Source: Burkholderiales bacterium PBB2
GTDB taxonomy: Bacteria > Pseudomonadota > Gammaproteobacteria > Burkholderiales > Burkholderiaceae_C
Reading direction: 5' to 3'
Length of the DNA: 50,635 bases
Assembly: GCA_002255955.1 (NCBI GenBank)
Contig: NKIM01000028.1
Span: 24,615 to 75,249, forward strand
The notes under the pieces: model-generated
The model's database searches: none
Told to the model about the DNA's origin: nothing
Seen by the model: only the letters and a program-made list of their open reading frames with translations
Translations under genes and position numbers: made by a program
Part shown: positions 44,103 to 50,635 of the stretch, one piece after another
Numbering within the stretch: the first letter of the stretch is position 1
How the letters are laid out: each line of letters starts with the position of its first letter

Positions 44103-45473
44103 TCACGGCTGGCCGTCGGCGTTTCGGCCGTGTTGGATGGCCCGCAGGAAACCCGGCCATTGATAGCCTGCGTACTTGGCACCGATGTCGTCGGAACTGC
44201 CGTTGAGTGCGAGATACAGCAAGTAGGTCTGGTAGTCCAGCGCGCCGTTGCTGCTCGATGCCGCTTGCAGCGTGGCTTCGGCACGCACGATCGCTTGCTG
44301 AAGCTGCTGATGGATGGCGCTCGACACCCATGCGGCTTTCGGAGCCACATCGCTGCCGTCAACGCTGGGGACGGCCGTAGCGAGCGACCCGCGTGCCTGC
44401 GCGATCGCCTGAGCGAGAAAGGCTCGTGCCTCGACACCACTGGTCATCGCCACGGGCGCGCCCTGGGACATGGGATCGGTCGTCGGCACCAGCCACAAGC
44501 TCACTCTCCGACCCTCGGCGTTGTTGTTCAGTCCGAAGAACTTCTGCGCGTTCACAAACTCCCCGGGCCGGTTGGCGATGATGAGGTTGTCGCGCGAAAA
44601 GCGCATGGCATCGGCATAGCTGTGGCCGTCGATCGTGTAAGTTTTGTGGTCTTGGCCGCCGACGAATACGCCATGCACTTCGCGGGCGCGACGCATGGCC
44701 CAGCCCTGCGGCCCCCACCAGAACAGGGCCACGTCGCCCGGTCGGATCGTCGGATCAAAGAGCTGGGCCGAGATGCGTTCGTCCGAAGTGGCCGTGAAGC
44801 GTTCAGCGTCGAAGCGCCTGCCTTCGCCGGCGGTGCGCTGTGTCCCATCGATGGCGCCACGGCGCACGCTGAGCGTGCCGTCGGCGTTGTGCGTGATCGT
44901 CTGCACCTGCACGCCTTCCTGGTAGTCGGCTTCAATGGCGTCGACGTAGCGGTCCCCATCGCTGTCGTAGAGGCGCACTTCCAGCCCCGCCACGATGCCG
45001 GTGGCCACGGCCAACGCTGCGGCGTCGTACGAAGTGGCCTGTCCCTGGCCGCGGTAGCCGCCTTTCCAGGTGCCCGCCACGGCATCGTGGGCGAGCCAAG
45101 TCACCTGGTTGACGGTGTAACCCTGCGGGGTGAGGCGTCGGAAGTCGGCTTCACTGGCCGGAATCGGCAGGCCGTTGATGCGGAACCGGCCGGCCGCGAT
45201 GACGCCAGCCACGCCGGCCGCGGCCGACCCCTGCTTAAAGTACCGGTCGTAGCGTGGGTCGGTGATGCGGGGCGCATCGCTGCCCATGTTGAGCCCCACG
45301 GCGCGCAGCATTGTGCCGAGCTCCGGCGCCGCGGATGCAGGGGCCGGGCCGACGGACAAGACCACCGCAGCGAGGGTGGATGCTATGGCGCGGCTGGCCG
45401 GCAAGGCCGTGCTGCGCTCGTCGCAGGGACCAGGCCCCGCCATGGAACATTTCAAAGTGGAAGGACGGACCAC
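44103..45473 (-). CDS. Predicted secreted protein of unknown function
   Basis: I do not recognise this protein. It is 456 residues from GTG 45473, which has AAGGG about 9 bases upstream; ATG 45443 would give 446 residues and a more usual signal peptide. A hydrophobic segment (ASTLAAVVLSVGPAPASAAP) predicts export. DSDGDRYVDAIE matches the 12-residue EF-hand calcium-loop pattern (acidic residues at loop positions 1, 3, 5 and 12). A GDVALFWWGPQGWAMRR and VHGVFVGGQDHKTYTIDGHS region resembles, only loosely, the fold signals of NlpC/P60-like amidases. It starts 13 bases after the tannase-like gene and is the last gene of that operon. Confidence 0.7.
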   Translation of the reverse strand: MVRPSTLKCSMAGPGPCDERSTALPASRAIASTLAAVVLSVGPAPASAAPELGTMLRAVGLNMGSDAPRITDPRYDRYFKQGSAAAGVAGVIAAGRFRINGLPIPASEADFRRLTPQGYTVNQVTWLAHDAVAGTWKGGYRGQGQATSYDAAALAVATGIVAGLEVRLYDSDGDRYVDAIEADYQEGVQVQTITHNADGTLSVRRGAIDGTQRTAGEGRRFDAERFTATSDERISAQLFDPTIRPGDVALFWWGPQGWAMRRAREVHGVFVGGQDHKTYTIDGHSYADAMRFSRDNLIIANRPGEFVNAQKFFGLNNNAEGRRVSLWLVPTTDPMSQGAPVAMTSGVEARAFLAQAIAQARGSLATAVPSVDGSDVAPKAAWVSSAIHQQLQQAIVRAEATLQAASSSNGALDYQTYLLYLALNGSSDDIGAKYAGYQWPGFLRAIQHGRNADGQP

Positions 45474-45486
45474 AGATCAGGACCCT

Positions 45487-46995
45487 TTACGCGCCGGCGC
45501 TGGACATCGTCCAGGCGAACAGTTCATCGAGGTCGTAATCGCCGCTGTGCGGGCGCGCCCAAGGCAGCGCCAGGTCGACGCTGCCACCACGACGGCGTGC
45601 CGCAGCCGCCAGCAGCGCAGGCACCGCCAGCGAGGTGTCGCGGTCCACTGCGCCGTGTCGGATGCGCCAGTGTGGGGCGACCGTTGAGCGCGGATCCATC
45701 AACTGCTGCATCGCATCGATGGCCTTCACCGTGGCGGCGTCGGCCACCGTGGCACCCGGCACCTGGCTGTGGCGTGAAGACCAGGCCGTGAAGTGGCGCT
45801 TGTCGGTGGTGCTGTCGCCGAACAACTGGTTCTCGCCCGTCTCCAGTGCAAAGCCATCGAAAGCCGGCTGGCCCTTCATGCGGCCCACCGCACGCGCATA
45901 GGCGCTGAAATCCACCGCGATGACCTGGCCGCCTTGCATCTGAAGCCAGGGCGTTGCCGCCACATCCTGGCCTGCCGCCAAGGCGCGCCGGGCCGAGGCG
46001 AGCAGCAGCGCGGCGACATGGTCCCGCAGGCTGCCGCGGCCATCGGCTTGCAGCATCAGCGGCGTACCGTCTACGGCCTGCAGCTTCAGGCTGTTGACGT
46101 AGGCCGCGAAGTTGGCGCGCATCTCGGCCGACAGTGCCAGTTGGGCATCGTTGAGTTGGGCGACGACCTCCTGGCGCTGCACACGGAAGTCCAGCATGGA
46201 GATGGAGACATTCCGGTACTCGCGCAGGCCATCGAACTGCCATTCGTAGGCCTCGTCGGCATGGGCCAGGTTGGTGATGGGGCAATAGGCCGACACGGCA
46301 TGGATGTCGTCTCTGCCTGGCGCAGCGCCCAGGGCACGCAGATCGGCCTCGTAGTCGGGGTGGTTGCCGCTGGCGCCCAAGAGCGCCGACAGCGCCCCGC
46401 CCGCACTCGTGCCATTGGAGATGATGCGCTCGACGTTGCCCGGCAGGCGGTCGGCGTTGTGGCGCAACCAGCGCACGGCAGCCTTCAGGTCGACGATGGC
46501 GGCCGGGGCCTTGCCGGTCCAGCGTCCATCGGGTGCCTGCAGGGTGCGTCCGCGGGCGCCGGGTGCGGCCACCACGTAGCCTTGCGAGAGCGCCACGGCG
46601 CTGGCGCTGACCCGGTGGGTCTGCTCCGCAGGACCGGACATGGACTTGGTCAGGGTACCCGGCCTGGCCGGCATGTAGCCGCCCACCGCGTTGGGCAGGA
46701 AGATGGGCGCCGTACGGGCATCGAAGCGGCCGATGCGTCCGCCTGTGAAGTAAGCCTCGGGCACGTACAGGTTCAGCGCTTGGTACTCCGGCTCCACGGG
46801 CCTGGCGACCACGGGCAGGTTCTCGAAGGCACGCACGTTCAAGGTCTGGCCGTTCACCTCCACGGTCTGGGGGGTGTAGCGGGAAGGGTCGAACAACAAC
46901 GGGTCAGGGCGTCGTGTCAGCTGGGCGCTGGTGCAGCCCGTGGCGGCTGCTGCGGCGCTGGCCAGCACAGCACTGGAGAAGTGGCGTCGGTTCAT
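45487..46995 (-). CDS. Exported alpha/beta hydrolase, tannase-like
   Basis: This 502-residue protein is a probable lipoprotein (RRHFSSAVLASAAAAATGC, lipobox ending at Cys21; the RR may indicate Tat export). The nucleophile elbow is GTSAGG (ISNGTSAGGALSALLGASGN). The C-terminal HWRIRHGAVDRDTS segment holds the expected acid and histidine, and resembles bacterial subtype B tannases/feruloyl esterases, which cleave gallate or related esters. It follows the DUF3861 gene by 3 bases. The enzyme class is well supported; tannase activity itself is inferred from motif resemblance and should be read as provisional. Confidence 0.78.
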   Translation of the reverse strand: MNRRHFSSAVLASAAAAATGCTSAQLTRRPDPLLFDPSRYTPQTVEVNGQTLNVRAFENLPVVARPVEPEYQALNLYVPEAYFTGGRIGRFDARTAPIFLPNAVGGYMPARPGTLTKSMSGPAEQTHRVSASAVALSQGYVVAAPGARGRTLQAPDGRWTGKAPAAIVDLKAAVRWLRHNADRLPGNVERIISNGTSAGGALSALLGASGNHPDYEADLRALGAAPGRDDIHAVSAYCPITNLAHADEAYEWQFDGLREYRNVSISMLDFRVQRQEVVAQLNDAQLALSAEMRANFAAYVNSLKLQAVDGTPLMLQADGRGSLRDHVAALLLASARRALAAGQDVAATPWLQMQGGQVIAVDFSAYARAVGRMKGQPAFDGFALETGENQLFGDSTTDKRHFTAWSSRHSQVPGATVADAATVKAIDAMQQLMDPRSTVAPHWRIRHGAVDRDTSLAVPALLAAAARRRGGSVDLALPWARPHSGDYDLDELFAWTMSSAGA

Positions 46996-46998
46996 GAT

Positions 46999-47307
46999 TC
47001 AGTTTCCTTCTGTGGTTCGCGGGCCTTGTTTGAGTTGCTGCATGAAGGCCTTGAAGTGCGGGGCGAAGTCGGCGAACAGCGGCAGCCCACGGTTTTGCAA
47101 CATCACTTCGCTGAACAGCTTCAGGCCCACAGCCAGCGCCGTAGCGTCAGCCTCTGGGAGGTCCCCGCGGCCGCGCATGCGCTCGACGATGGCGAGGATG
47201 TCATCGTGGTTGCCGGCCTCGAACTGCAGGCTGCGCGGCGGCGTCAGCGCGCTGCCATCGGGCAGGGCCAGGTGATCCACGGTCAGGCGGTAGCGGTGCT
47301 GTTTCAT
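46999..47307 (-). CDS. DUF3861-family small protein
   Basis: This 102-residue cytoplasmic protein begins MKQHRYRLTVDHLALPDG and has the helical second half (ALAVGLKLFSEVMLQNRGLP and FADFAPHFKAFMQQLKQ) of the DUF3861 family. No function is established that I know of. It starts 2 bases after the PadR gene and ends 3 bases before the tannase-like gene, so it is a member of that four-gene operon. Confidence 0.85.
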   Translation of the reverse strand: MKQHRYRLTVDHLALPDGSALTPPRSLQFEAGNHDDILAIVERMRGRGDLPEADATALAVGLKLFSEVMLQNRGLPLFADFAPHFKAFMQQLKQGPRTTEGN

Positions 47308-47309
47308 GA

Positions 47310-47960
47310 TCAGTTCTCCAGGCGCTGGATGGCGAGCGCGGCCTCGTCGATCAGGGCGGCCACCCGGCGGGCGCGTGCGCCATCGTCATCGACACCCGAC
47401 AAGCGTGTGTGCAGCACCGCCTTCAGGTTGCCCATGGCCCGCTCCACCTCGGGCGAGCGGCGCGACTGGGCCCCCGTCCGCACGACCTGCAAACGCTCGG
47501 TCAAGGCTGTGAGCTCGGCGCGCTGTCGTTCCAATTGCTCCAGGCCGGCGGCCGTGACCGTGTACTGCTTACGGCCAGCATCGGCCTCGGACACGGTGGC
47601 CCAGCCCATGTCGACCAGGTAGGTCAAGGTCGGGTAGATGACGCCTGGGCTGGGGCTGTATTCGCCGCCGACCAGGCCTTCGATGTGCTTGATGAGTTCG
47701 TAGCCGTAGCACGGGCGTTCGGCCACGAGGCTGAGGGCCAACAACTTGATCGCGCCATGTTCGAACATGCGACCGCCGCGTCCACGGCCATGGCCATGTC
47801 CGCCACCGTCCCGGCTGCCGCCGTGGCCCATGTGTCCGTGCCCCCCTCGACCGCCAGAGGGCACGCCTGCCATGGCGTGGTATCGATAAAGGCCGCGCAC
47901 GCGGCCGCTTCGGTGCTCCAGACGGGCGAGGTGGTGTGAGGGTTCGGTGATGGGGCGCAT
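47310..47960 (-). CDS. PadR-family regulator with His/Gly-rich N-terminus (YqjI-like)
   Basis: This 216-residue regulator has a PadR winged helix near residues 66-140 (AIKLLALSLVAERPCYGYELI, SPGVIYPTLTYLVDMGW, KQYTVTAAGLEQL). The preceding segment, residues about 36-64, is rich in Gly and His (GGHGHMGHGG, GGGHGHGRGRGG). E. coli YqjI has a comparable His-rich extension that binds nickel, so metal sensing is a reasonable inference here. It heads the four-gene minus-strand operon and is divergent from the SRPBCC gene. ATG 47960 is used; Met30 is an alternative that would still include the His-rich part. A palindrome upstream (47975-48006) suggests autoregulation. Confidence 0.87.
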   Translation of the reverse strand: MRPITEPSHHLARLEHRSGRVRGLYRYHAMAGVPSGGRGGHGHMGHGGSRDGGGHGHGRGRGGRMFEHGAIKLLALSLVAERPCYGYELIKHIEGLVGGEYSPSPGVIYPTLTYLVDMGWATVSEADAGRKQYTVTAAGLEQLERQRAELTALTERLQVVRTGAQSRRSPEVERAMGNLKAVLHTRLSGVDDDGARARRVAALIDEAALAIQRLEN

Positions 47961-47974
47961 GTGATTCTCATTGA

Positions 47975-48006
47975 GTATTAAGATGGATCTAAGATATATC
48001 TAATAC
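47975..48006. promoter_or_regulatory. Candidate PadR operator palindrome
   Basis: GTATTA (47975-47980) and TAATAC (48001-48006) frame an AT-rich imperfect palindrome with GATGGATCT and AGATATATC inside. It starts 14 bases upstream of the PadR ATG, in the divergent region with the SRPBCC gene, and it stands out from the GC-rich surroundings. PadR proteins bind AT-rich dyads of this kind. AATGAGAATCA between it and the ATG is reminiscent of half a Fur box but may just be the ribosome-binding site. Confidence 0.55.
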
Positions 48007-48189
48007 ATGCTGCTAGTCCAGTGCAGTTTTCGGGCTTTGCACAAGTTCACACCATCCGATCTGCGCACGGCACAAGAAATCAACTCGGGTGATGGGACGC
48101 ATAAGAAATGATGAGTTCCCTTATGAGGGCCGGCCACGCACCATGGCGGCACTGGCACTTCGCCGCCCTTGACATCAAAGGAACTGAAC

Positions 48190-48708
48190 ATGAGCGACAT
48201 CCTCTGGCCCGCGGGCTACGTCCCCGGCTACACCGACAACTTCTGCTCCAACGAGGTCATCGTCACCGGCCTGACCGTGGAAGACGTGTGGCCCTTCCTG
48301 AACATCCCCAGCCGCTGGCCCACCTACTACGCCAATTCGACCGACGTCCGCTTCTACGACGGCAAGGGTCCTGCGCTGGAAGATGGCGTGCGCTTCTACT
48401 TCTCGACCTTCGGCTTCCCTGTCGAAGCCCAGGTGGTTGAACATGTTGCCCCGGTCCAGGGCCAGCCCGCGCGTGTGGCGTGGCACGGCTGGGCCGGTGA
48501 AGAAGGTACGGATGGCCGCCTGGACGTGCACCATGCCTGGTTGCTGGAAGACCTGTCGGGTGGCCGACTGCGCATCCTGACCCAGGAGACTCAAGTCGGT
48601 AAGCCGGCCGTTGAACTGGCCAAGGCTCAGCCTAACCCGATGATCAATGGACACCAGGACTGGTTAAACGGCCTGGTGGACGCCGCTCGAAAGGCCAAGC
48701 GGTCATGA
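48190..48708 (+). CDS. SRPBCC (START-like) domain protein
   Basis: This 172-residue cytoplasmic protein has the helix-grip pattern of polyketide-cyclase/SRPBCC proteins: NEVIVTGLTVEDVWPFLNIP, WPTYYANSTDVRFYDGKGP, VRFYFSTFGFPVEAQVVEHV and a C-terminal helix with HQDWLNGLVDAARKA. Such proteins hold a hydrophobic ligand in a cavity; the ligand here is unknown. AAAGGA lies 7-8 bases before the ATG. The stop overlaps the start of the dehydrogenase gene, so they are coupled. Control by the divergent PadR regulator is likely from position. Confidence 0.83.
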   Translation: MSDILWPAGYVPGYTDNFCSNEVIVTGLTVEDVWPFLNIPSRWPTYYANSTDVRFYDGKGPALEDGVRFYFSTFGFPVEAQVVEHVAPVQGQPARVAWHGWAGEEGTDGRLDVHHAWLLEDLSGGRLRILTQETQVGKPAVELAKAQPNPMINGHQDWLNGLVDAARKAKRS

Positions 48709-49586
48709 GCGCACGGATTGCCTTCCTCGGACTTGGCGCCATGGGCAGCCGCATGGCAGCCCGGCTGCTGCAAGCGGGGCACGAGGTGACGGTGTGGAAC
48801 CGCAGTCCTGCGCCAGTGCAGGCTCTGCTGGCCGCCGGGGCAAAGGCAGCAGCCAACCCGCGGCAAGCCGCGCAGGGTGCTGATTTCGTCATCGCCATGG
48901 TGCGGGACGACGAGGCCGCGCGGCATGTGTGGTGCCACCCCGAAACGGGCGCACTGGCGGGCATGCGTGCTGGGGCAGTGGCGATTGAGAGCTCGACGCT
49001 GTCTTTGGCCACCGTTCGGCAGTTGGATTCCGCCGCAGGGGCGGTGGGAGTGACGCTGCTGGATGCGCCCGTGTCAGGCTCGCGCCCGGCGGCCCAGGCT
49101 GGACAACTGGTCTATTTGGTCGGCGGTGATGCGCAGGCCTTCGCCCGTGCCGAGCCAGTCCTGTTGGCCATGGGGGCGACTGCTCACCACGTCGGTTCGG
49201 TCGGGCATGGTGCGCTCGCTAAGCTGGTGACCAACACGCTGCTGGGCGTGCATGTGGCTGCGTTGGCTGAGCTGATCGGTCTGCTCCGCCACCAGGGCGT
49301 GGAACCCGCCAACCTGCTGCGCGCCGTCGCAGGTACACCGGTATGGGCACCCGTGGATCACTACCTCTCTGGCTCGATGCTGGGTGGTGACTTCTCGCCG
49401 CAGTTTCCGGTCGAGTTGATCGCCAAGGACTTCGGTTATGCGGTCGAGGCGGCTGGCAGCAGAACGAGCCTGCCCATGGCTGCGGCCGCACAGGACGTGT
49501 TCCAACGGGCCTCGTCTCAGTCGCTGGGCAGCCAAAACATGACTGCTGTGGTCCAGCTTTACCCTCCGCGCTCGTCGGGTGGCTGA
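48705..49586 (+). CDS. NAD(P)-dependent beta-hydroxyacid dehydrogenase-like oxidoreductase
   Basis: This 293-residue protein belongs to the 3-hydroxyisobutyrate dehydrogenase / 6-phosphogluconate-like family. It opens with the Rossmann motif IAFLGLGAMGSRMAARLLQ and VTVWNRSP, followed by the substrate motif DAPVSGSRPAAQAGQLVYLVGG. The catalytic lysine is in GALAKLVTNTLLGVHVAALAE, and ELIAKDFGYAVE is also typical. It is coupled to the SRPBCC gene (ATGA overlap) and runs 28 bases into the convergent LysR gene. Specific substrate is unknown; GarR, GlxR or imine-reductase-like roles are possible. Confidence 0.86.
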   Translation: MSARIAFLGLGAMGSRMAARLLQAGHEVTVWNRSPAPVQALLAAGAKAAANPRQAAQGADFVIAMVRDDEAARHVWCHPETGALAGMRAGAVAIESSTLSLATVRQLDSAAGAVGVTLLDAPVSGSRPAAQAGQLVYLVGGDAQAFARAEPVLLAMGATAHHVGSVGHGALAKLVTNTLLGVHVAALAELIGLLRHQGVEPANLLRAVAGTPVWAPVDHYLSGSMLGGDFSPQFPVELIAKDFGYAVEAAGSRTSLPMAAAAQDVFQRASSQSLGSQNMTAVVQLYPPRSSGG

Positions 49587-50500
49587 CCCGTTTGCACGGT
49601 GATGTGCGAGACGCAGGTTTGCACCAGCTGCTCGCGCAACCAGCGCTGTCGCGGGTCAGCGTGGGTACGTGCATGCCAAGCGAGCACCTTGGTGAAGCCC
49701 GGCACCGCCAGGGGCGGTGCACGGACAGCCAGACCGTCAGCGCCCAACAGAAGTCGCTCCGGTACCAGCGCTACCAGCTCGGTGCTGCGCACCATGTCCA
49801 GCAGCATGCCGAAGCTAGGCACCGACACGCACACCCGACGCTGGCGACCCAACGTAGCCAGGGCCGCATCCGTGGCGCCCACAAAGCCACCACCTTGCAG
49901 TGACACGATGCCGTGGTCGAGCGCGCAGAACGCATCGAGCGTGAGCGCGGCGTCGGCAGCGGCTGGATGGCCCTCACGGAGCACACACACGTAGCGTTCA
50001 TCGAACAACGTTCGACTGTGCAGGTCTGGGGGTGACATCTGCGGCGTGATCAACGCCAGATCGAGCTCGCCGCGCTCCATCTGTTCCAGCAACTCGGGGC
50101 CGTGAGCTGGCAAGACCGCCACCCGAACTCTCGGGGCCAGTTGGCGAAGTCGAGCCACAAAGGGCACGACCACGGCGCGCAGTGCGTAGTCTGTGGCCGA
50201 CACCTTTACCGTGAGTTCCGCCGTTGCAGGATCGAAGTCCGTTGGGCGAATCACGGCCTCGATATCGAACAGGATCCGCTTGATGGGCGCGCTGAGTTCC
50301 ATCGCCCGCGCCGTGGGCGTGATACCTCGCTGTGATCTGACGAATAGCGGGTCGCCCAGTGCATCGCGCAGTCGCGTGAGGGTGGCGCTGACAGCAGGCT
50401 GCGTCACCGCCAGCCGTTCCGCGGCGCGCGTCACGCTGCGCTCGTCCATCAAGGCATCGAAAGCCTTGAGCAAGTTGAGGTCGAGGTTGCGCAGTTGCAT
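49559..50500 (-). CDS. LysR-family transcriptional regulator
   Basis: This 313-residue regulator starts with the NodD/SyrM-like LysR N-terminus LRNLDLNLLKAFDALMDERS, with the recognition helix in AERLAVTQPAVSATLTRLRD. The effector domain has SATDYALRAVVVPFVARLRQ and GELDLALI. It overlaps the convergent dehydrogenase gene at its 3' end by 28 bases and begins 6 bases after the gene at the window edge, with which it may be co-transcribed. Its targets are not evident from the window. Confidence 0.88.
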   Translation of the reverse strand: MQLRNLDLNLLKAFDALMDERSVTRAAERLAVTQPAVSATLTRLRDALGDPLFVRSQRGITPTARAMELSAPIKRILFDIEAVIRPTDFDPATAELTVKVSATDYALRAVVVPFVARLRQLAPRVRVAVLPAHGPELLEQMERGELDLALITPQMSPPDLHSRTLFDERYVCVLREGHPAAADAALTLDAFCALDHGIVSLQGGGFVGATDAALATLGRQRRVCVSVPSFGMLLDMVRSTELVALVPERLLLGADGLAVRAPPLAVPGFTKVLAWHARTHADPRQRWLREQLVQTCVSHITVQTGQPPDERGG

Positions 50501-50506
50501 GGCGAT

Positions 50507-50635
50507 TCAGCCGGCTGACCGTGCCTGTATCAACGCCGCTTCCAGGCGACTGCTGACCTGACCCATCTGTGCCTGAAGACCTTGCAGCTCGGCAGGTGCG
50601 AATCCCGACGTCATCAGCGCGACCACCTCGGTCTG
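50507..50635 (-). CDS. C-terminal end of a gene cut by the window edge
   Basis: The frame is open from the edge and ends in TGA at 50507-50509, giving 42 residues (starting QTEVVALMTSGFAPAEL, ending EAALIQARSAG). The helical, charged tail would fit the end of a MarR-type regulator or another helical protein. The 6-base gap to the LysR start supports a real gene end, but identity cannot be decided from this fragment. Confidence 0.55.
   Translation of the reverse strand, partial: QTEVVALMTSGFAPAELQGLQAQMGQVSSRLEAALIQARSAG

Overview
The window looks like a high-GC chromosomal segment of a betaproteobacterium, probably Burkholderiales (Roseateles/Paucibacter/Rubrivivax-like). This rests on base composition, a DUF3138-type porin, the GlmS and polyamine genes, and an IS3-type element. 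The taxonomic call is inference; no rRNA or other marker is present.

Layout. (1) 1-669: the 3' end of glmS. (2) 670-1070: an intergenic stretch with repeat copy A directly behind glmS. (3) 1071-17302, minus strand: a five-gene secretion locus in the order tolC-like lipoprotein, HlyD-like adaptor, a 3331-residue repeat protein (ESPR, LEARLMFDGA motif, DUF4347, cadherin/VCBS-like repeats), a HlyD protein with a large cytoplasmic N-terminal domain, and a membrane M50 metalloprotease fused to a HlyD-like domain. No ABC exporter ATPase lies in the locus, which is unusual for a type 1-like system. (4) 17303-18020: intergenic. (5) 18021-19327: an IS3-family element whose orfB has an in-frame amber codon. 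(6) 19457-43300: a polyamine region. Two exported agmatine-deiminase-family enzymes and a LysR regulator are on the minus strand. A long plus-strand operon follows: aguA, aguB, polyamine-binding protein, DUF3138 porin, puuD, puuA, ABC ATPase and two permeases, puuC, puuB. Next come an orphan periplasmic binding protein, a third exported deiminase paralogue (minus), and gabT-gabD-NDH-2 (minus), divergent from a MocR/GabR-type regulator. (7) 43301-44102: intergenic, with repeat copy B and a strong palindrome. (8) 44103-50635: a tight minus-strand operon (YqjI-like PadR regulator, DUF3861 protein, tannase-like hydrolase, unknown secreted protein), divergent from an SRPBCC protein and a beta-hydroxyacid dehydrogenase; then a LysR regulator and the end of another gene.

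How it works together. Region 6 encodes a near-complete route: agmatine to N-carbamoylputrescine (AguA), to putrescine (AguB), through the gamma-glutamylated pathway (PuuA, PuuB, PuuC, PuuD) to GABA, then to succinate semialdehyde (GabT) and succinate (GabD). It has its own ABC importer and a probable outer-membrane channel. Three extra deiminase-family enzymes carry Tat-like export signals, so guanidino-compound chemistry outside the cytoplasm is plausible.

The two most unusual parts are the ABC-less secretion locus with its M50-HlyD fusion, and the group of one cytoplasmic plus three exported deiminase paralogues. The two ~205-bp direct repeats (A next to glmS, B at 43.5 kb) bracket regions 3-6 and may mark the ends of an ancient island. 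All calls come from reading the sequence; no database search was run.
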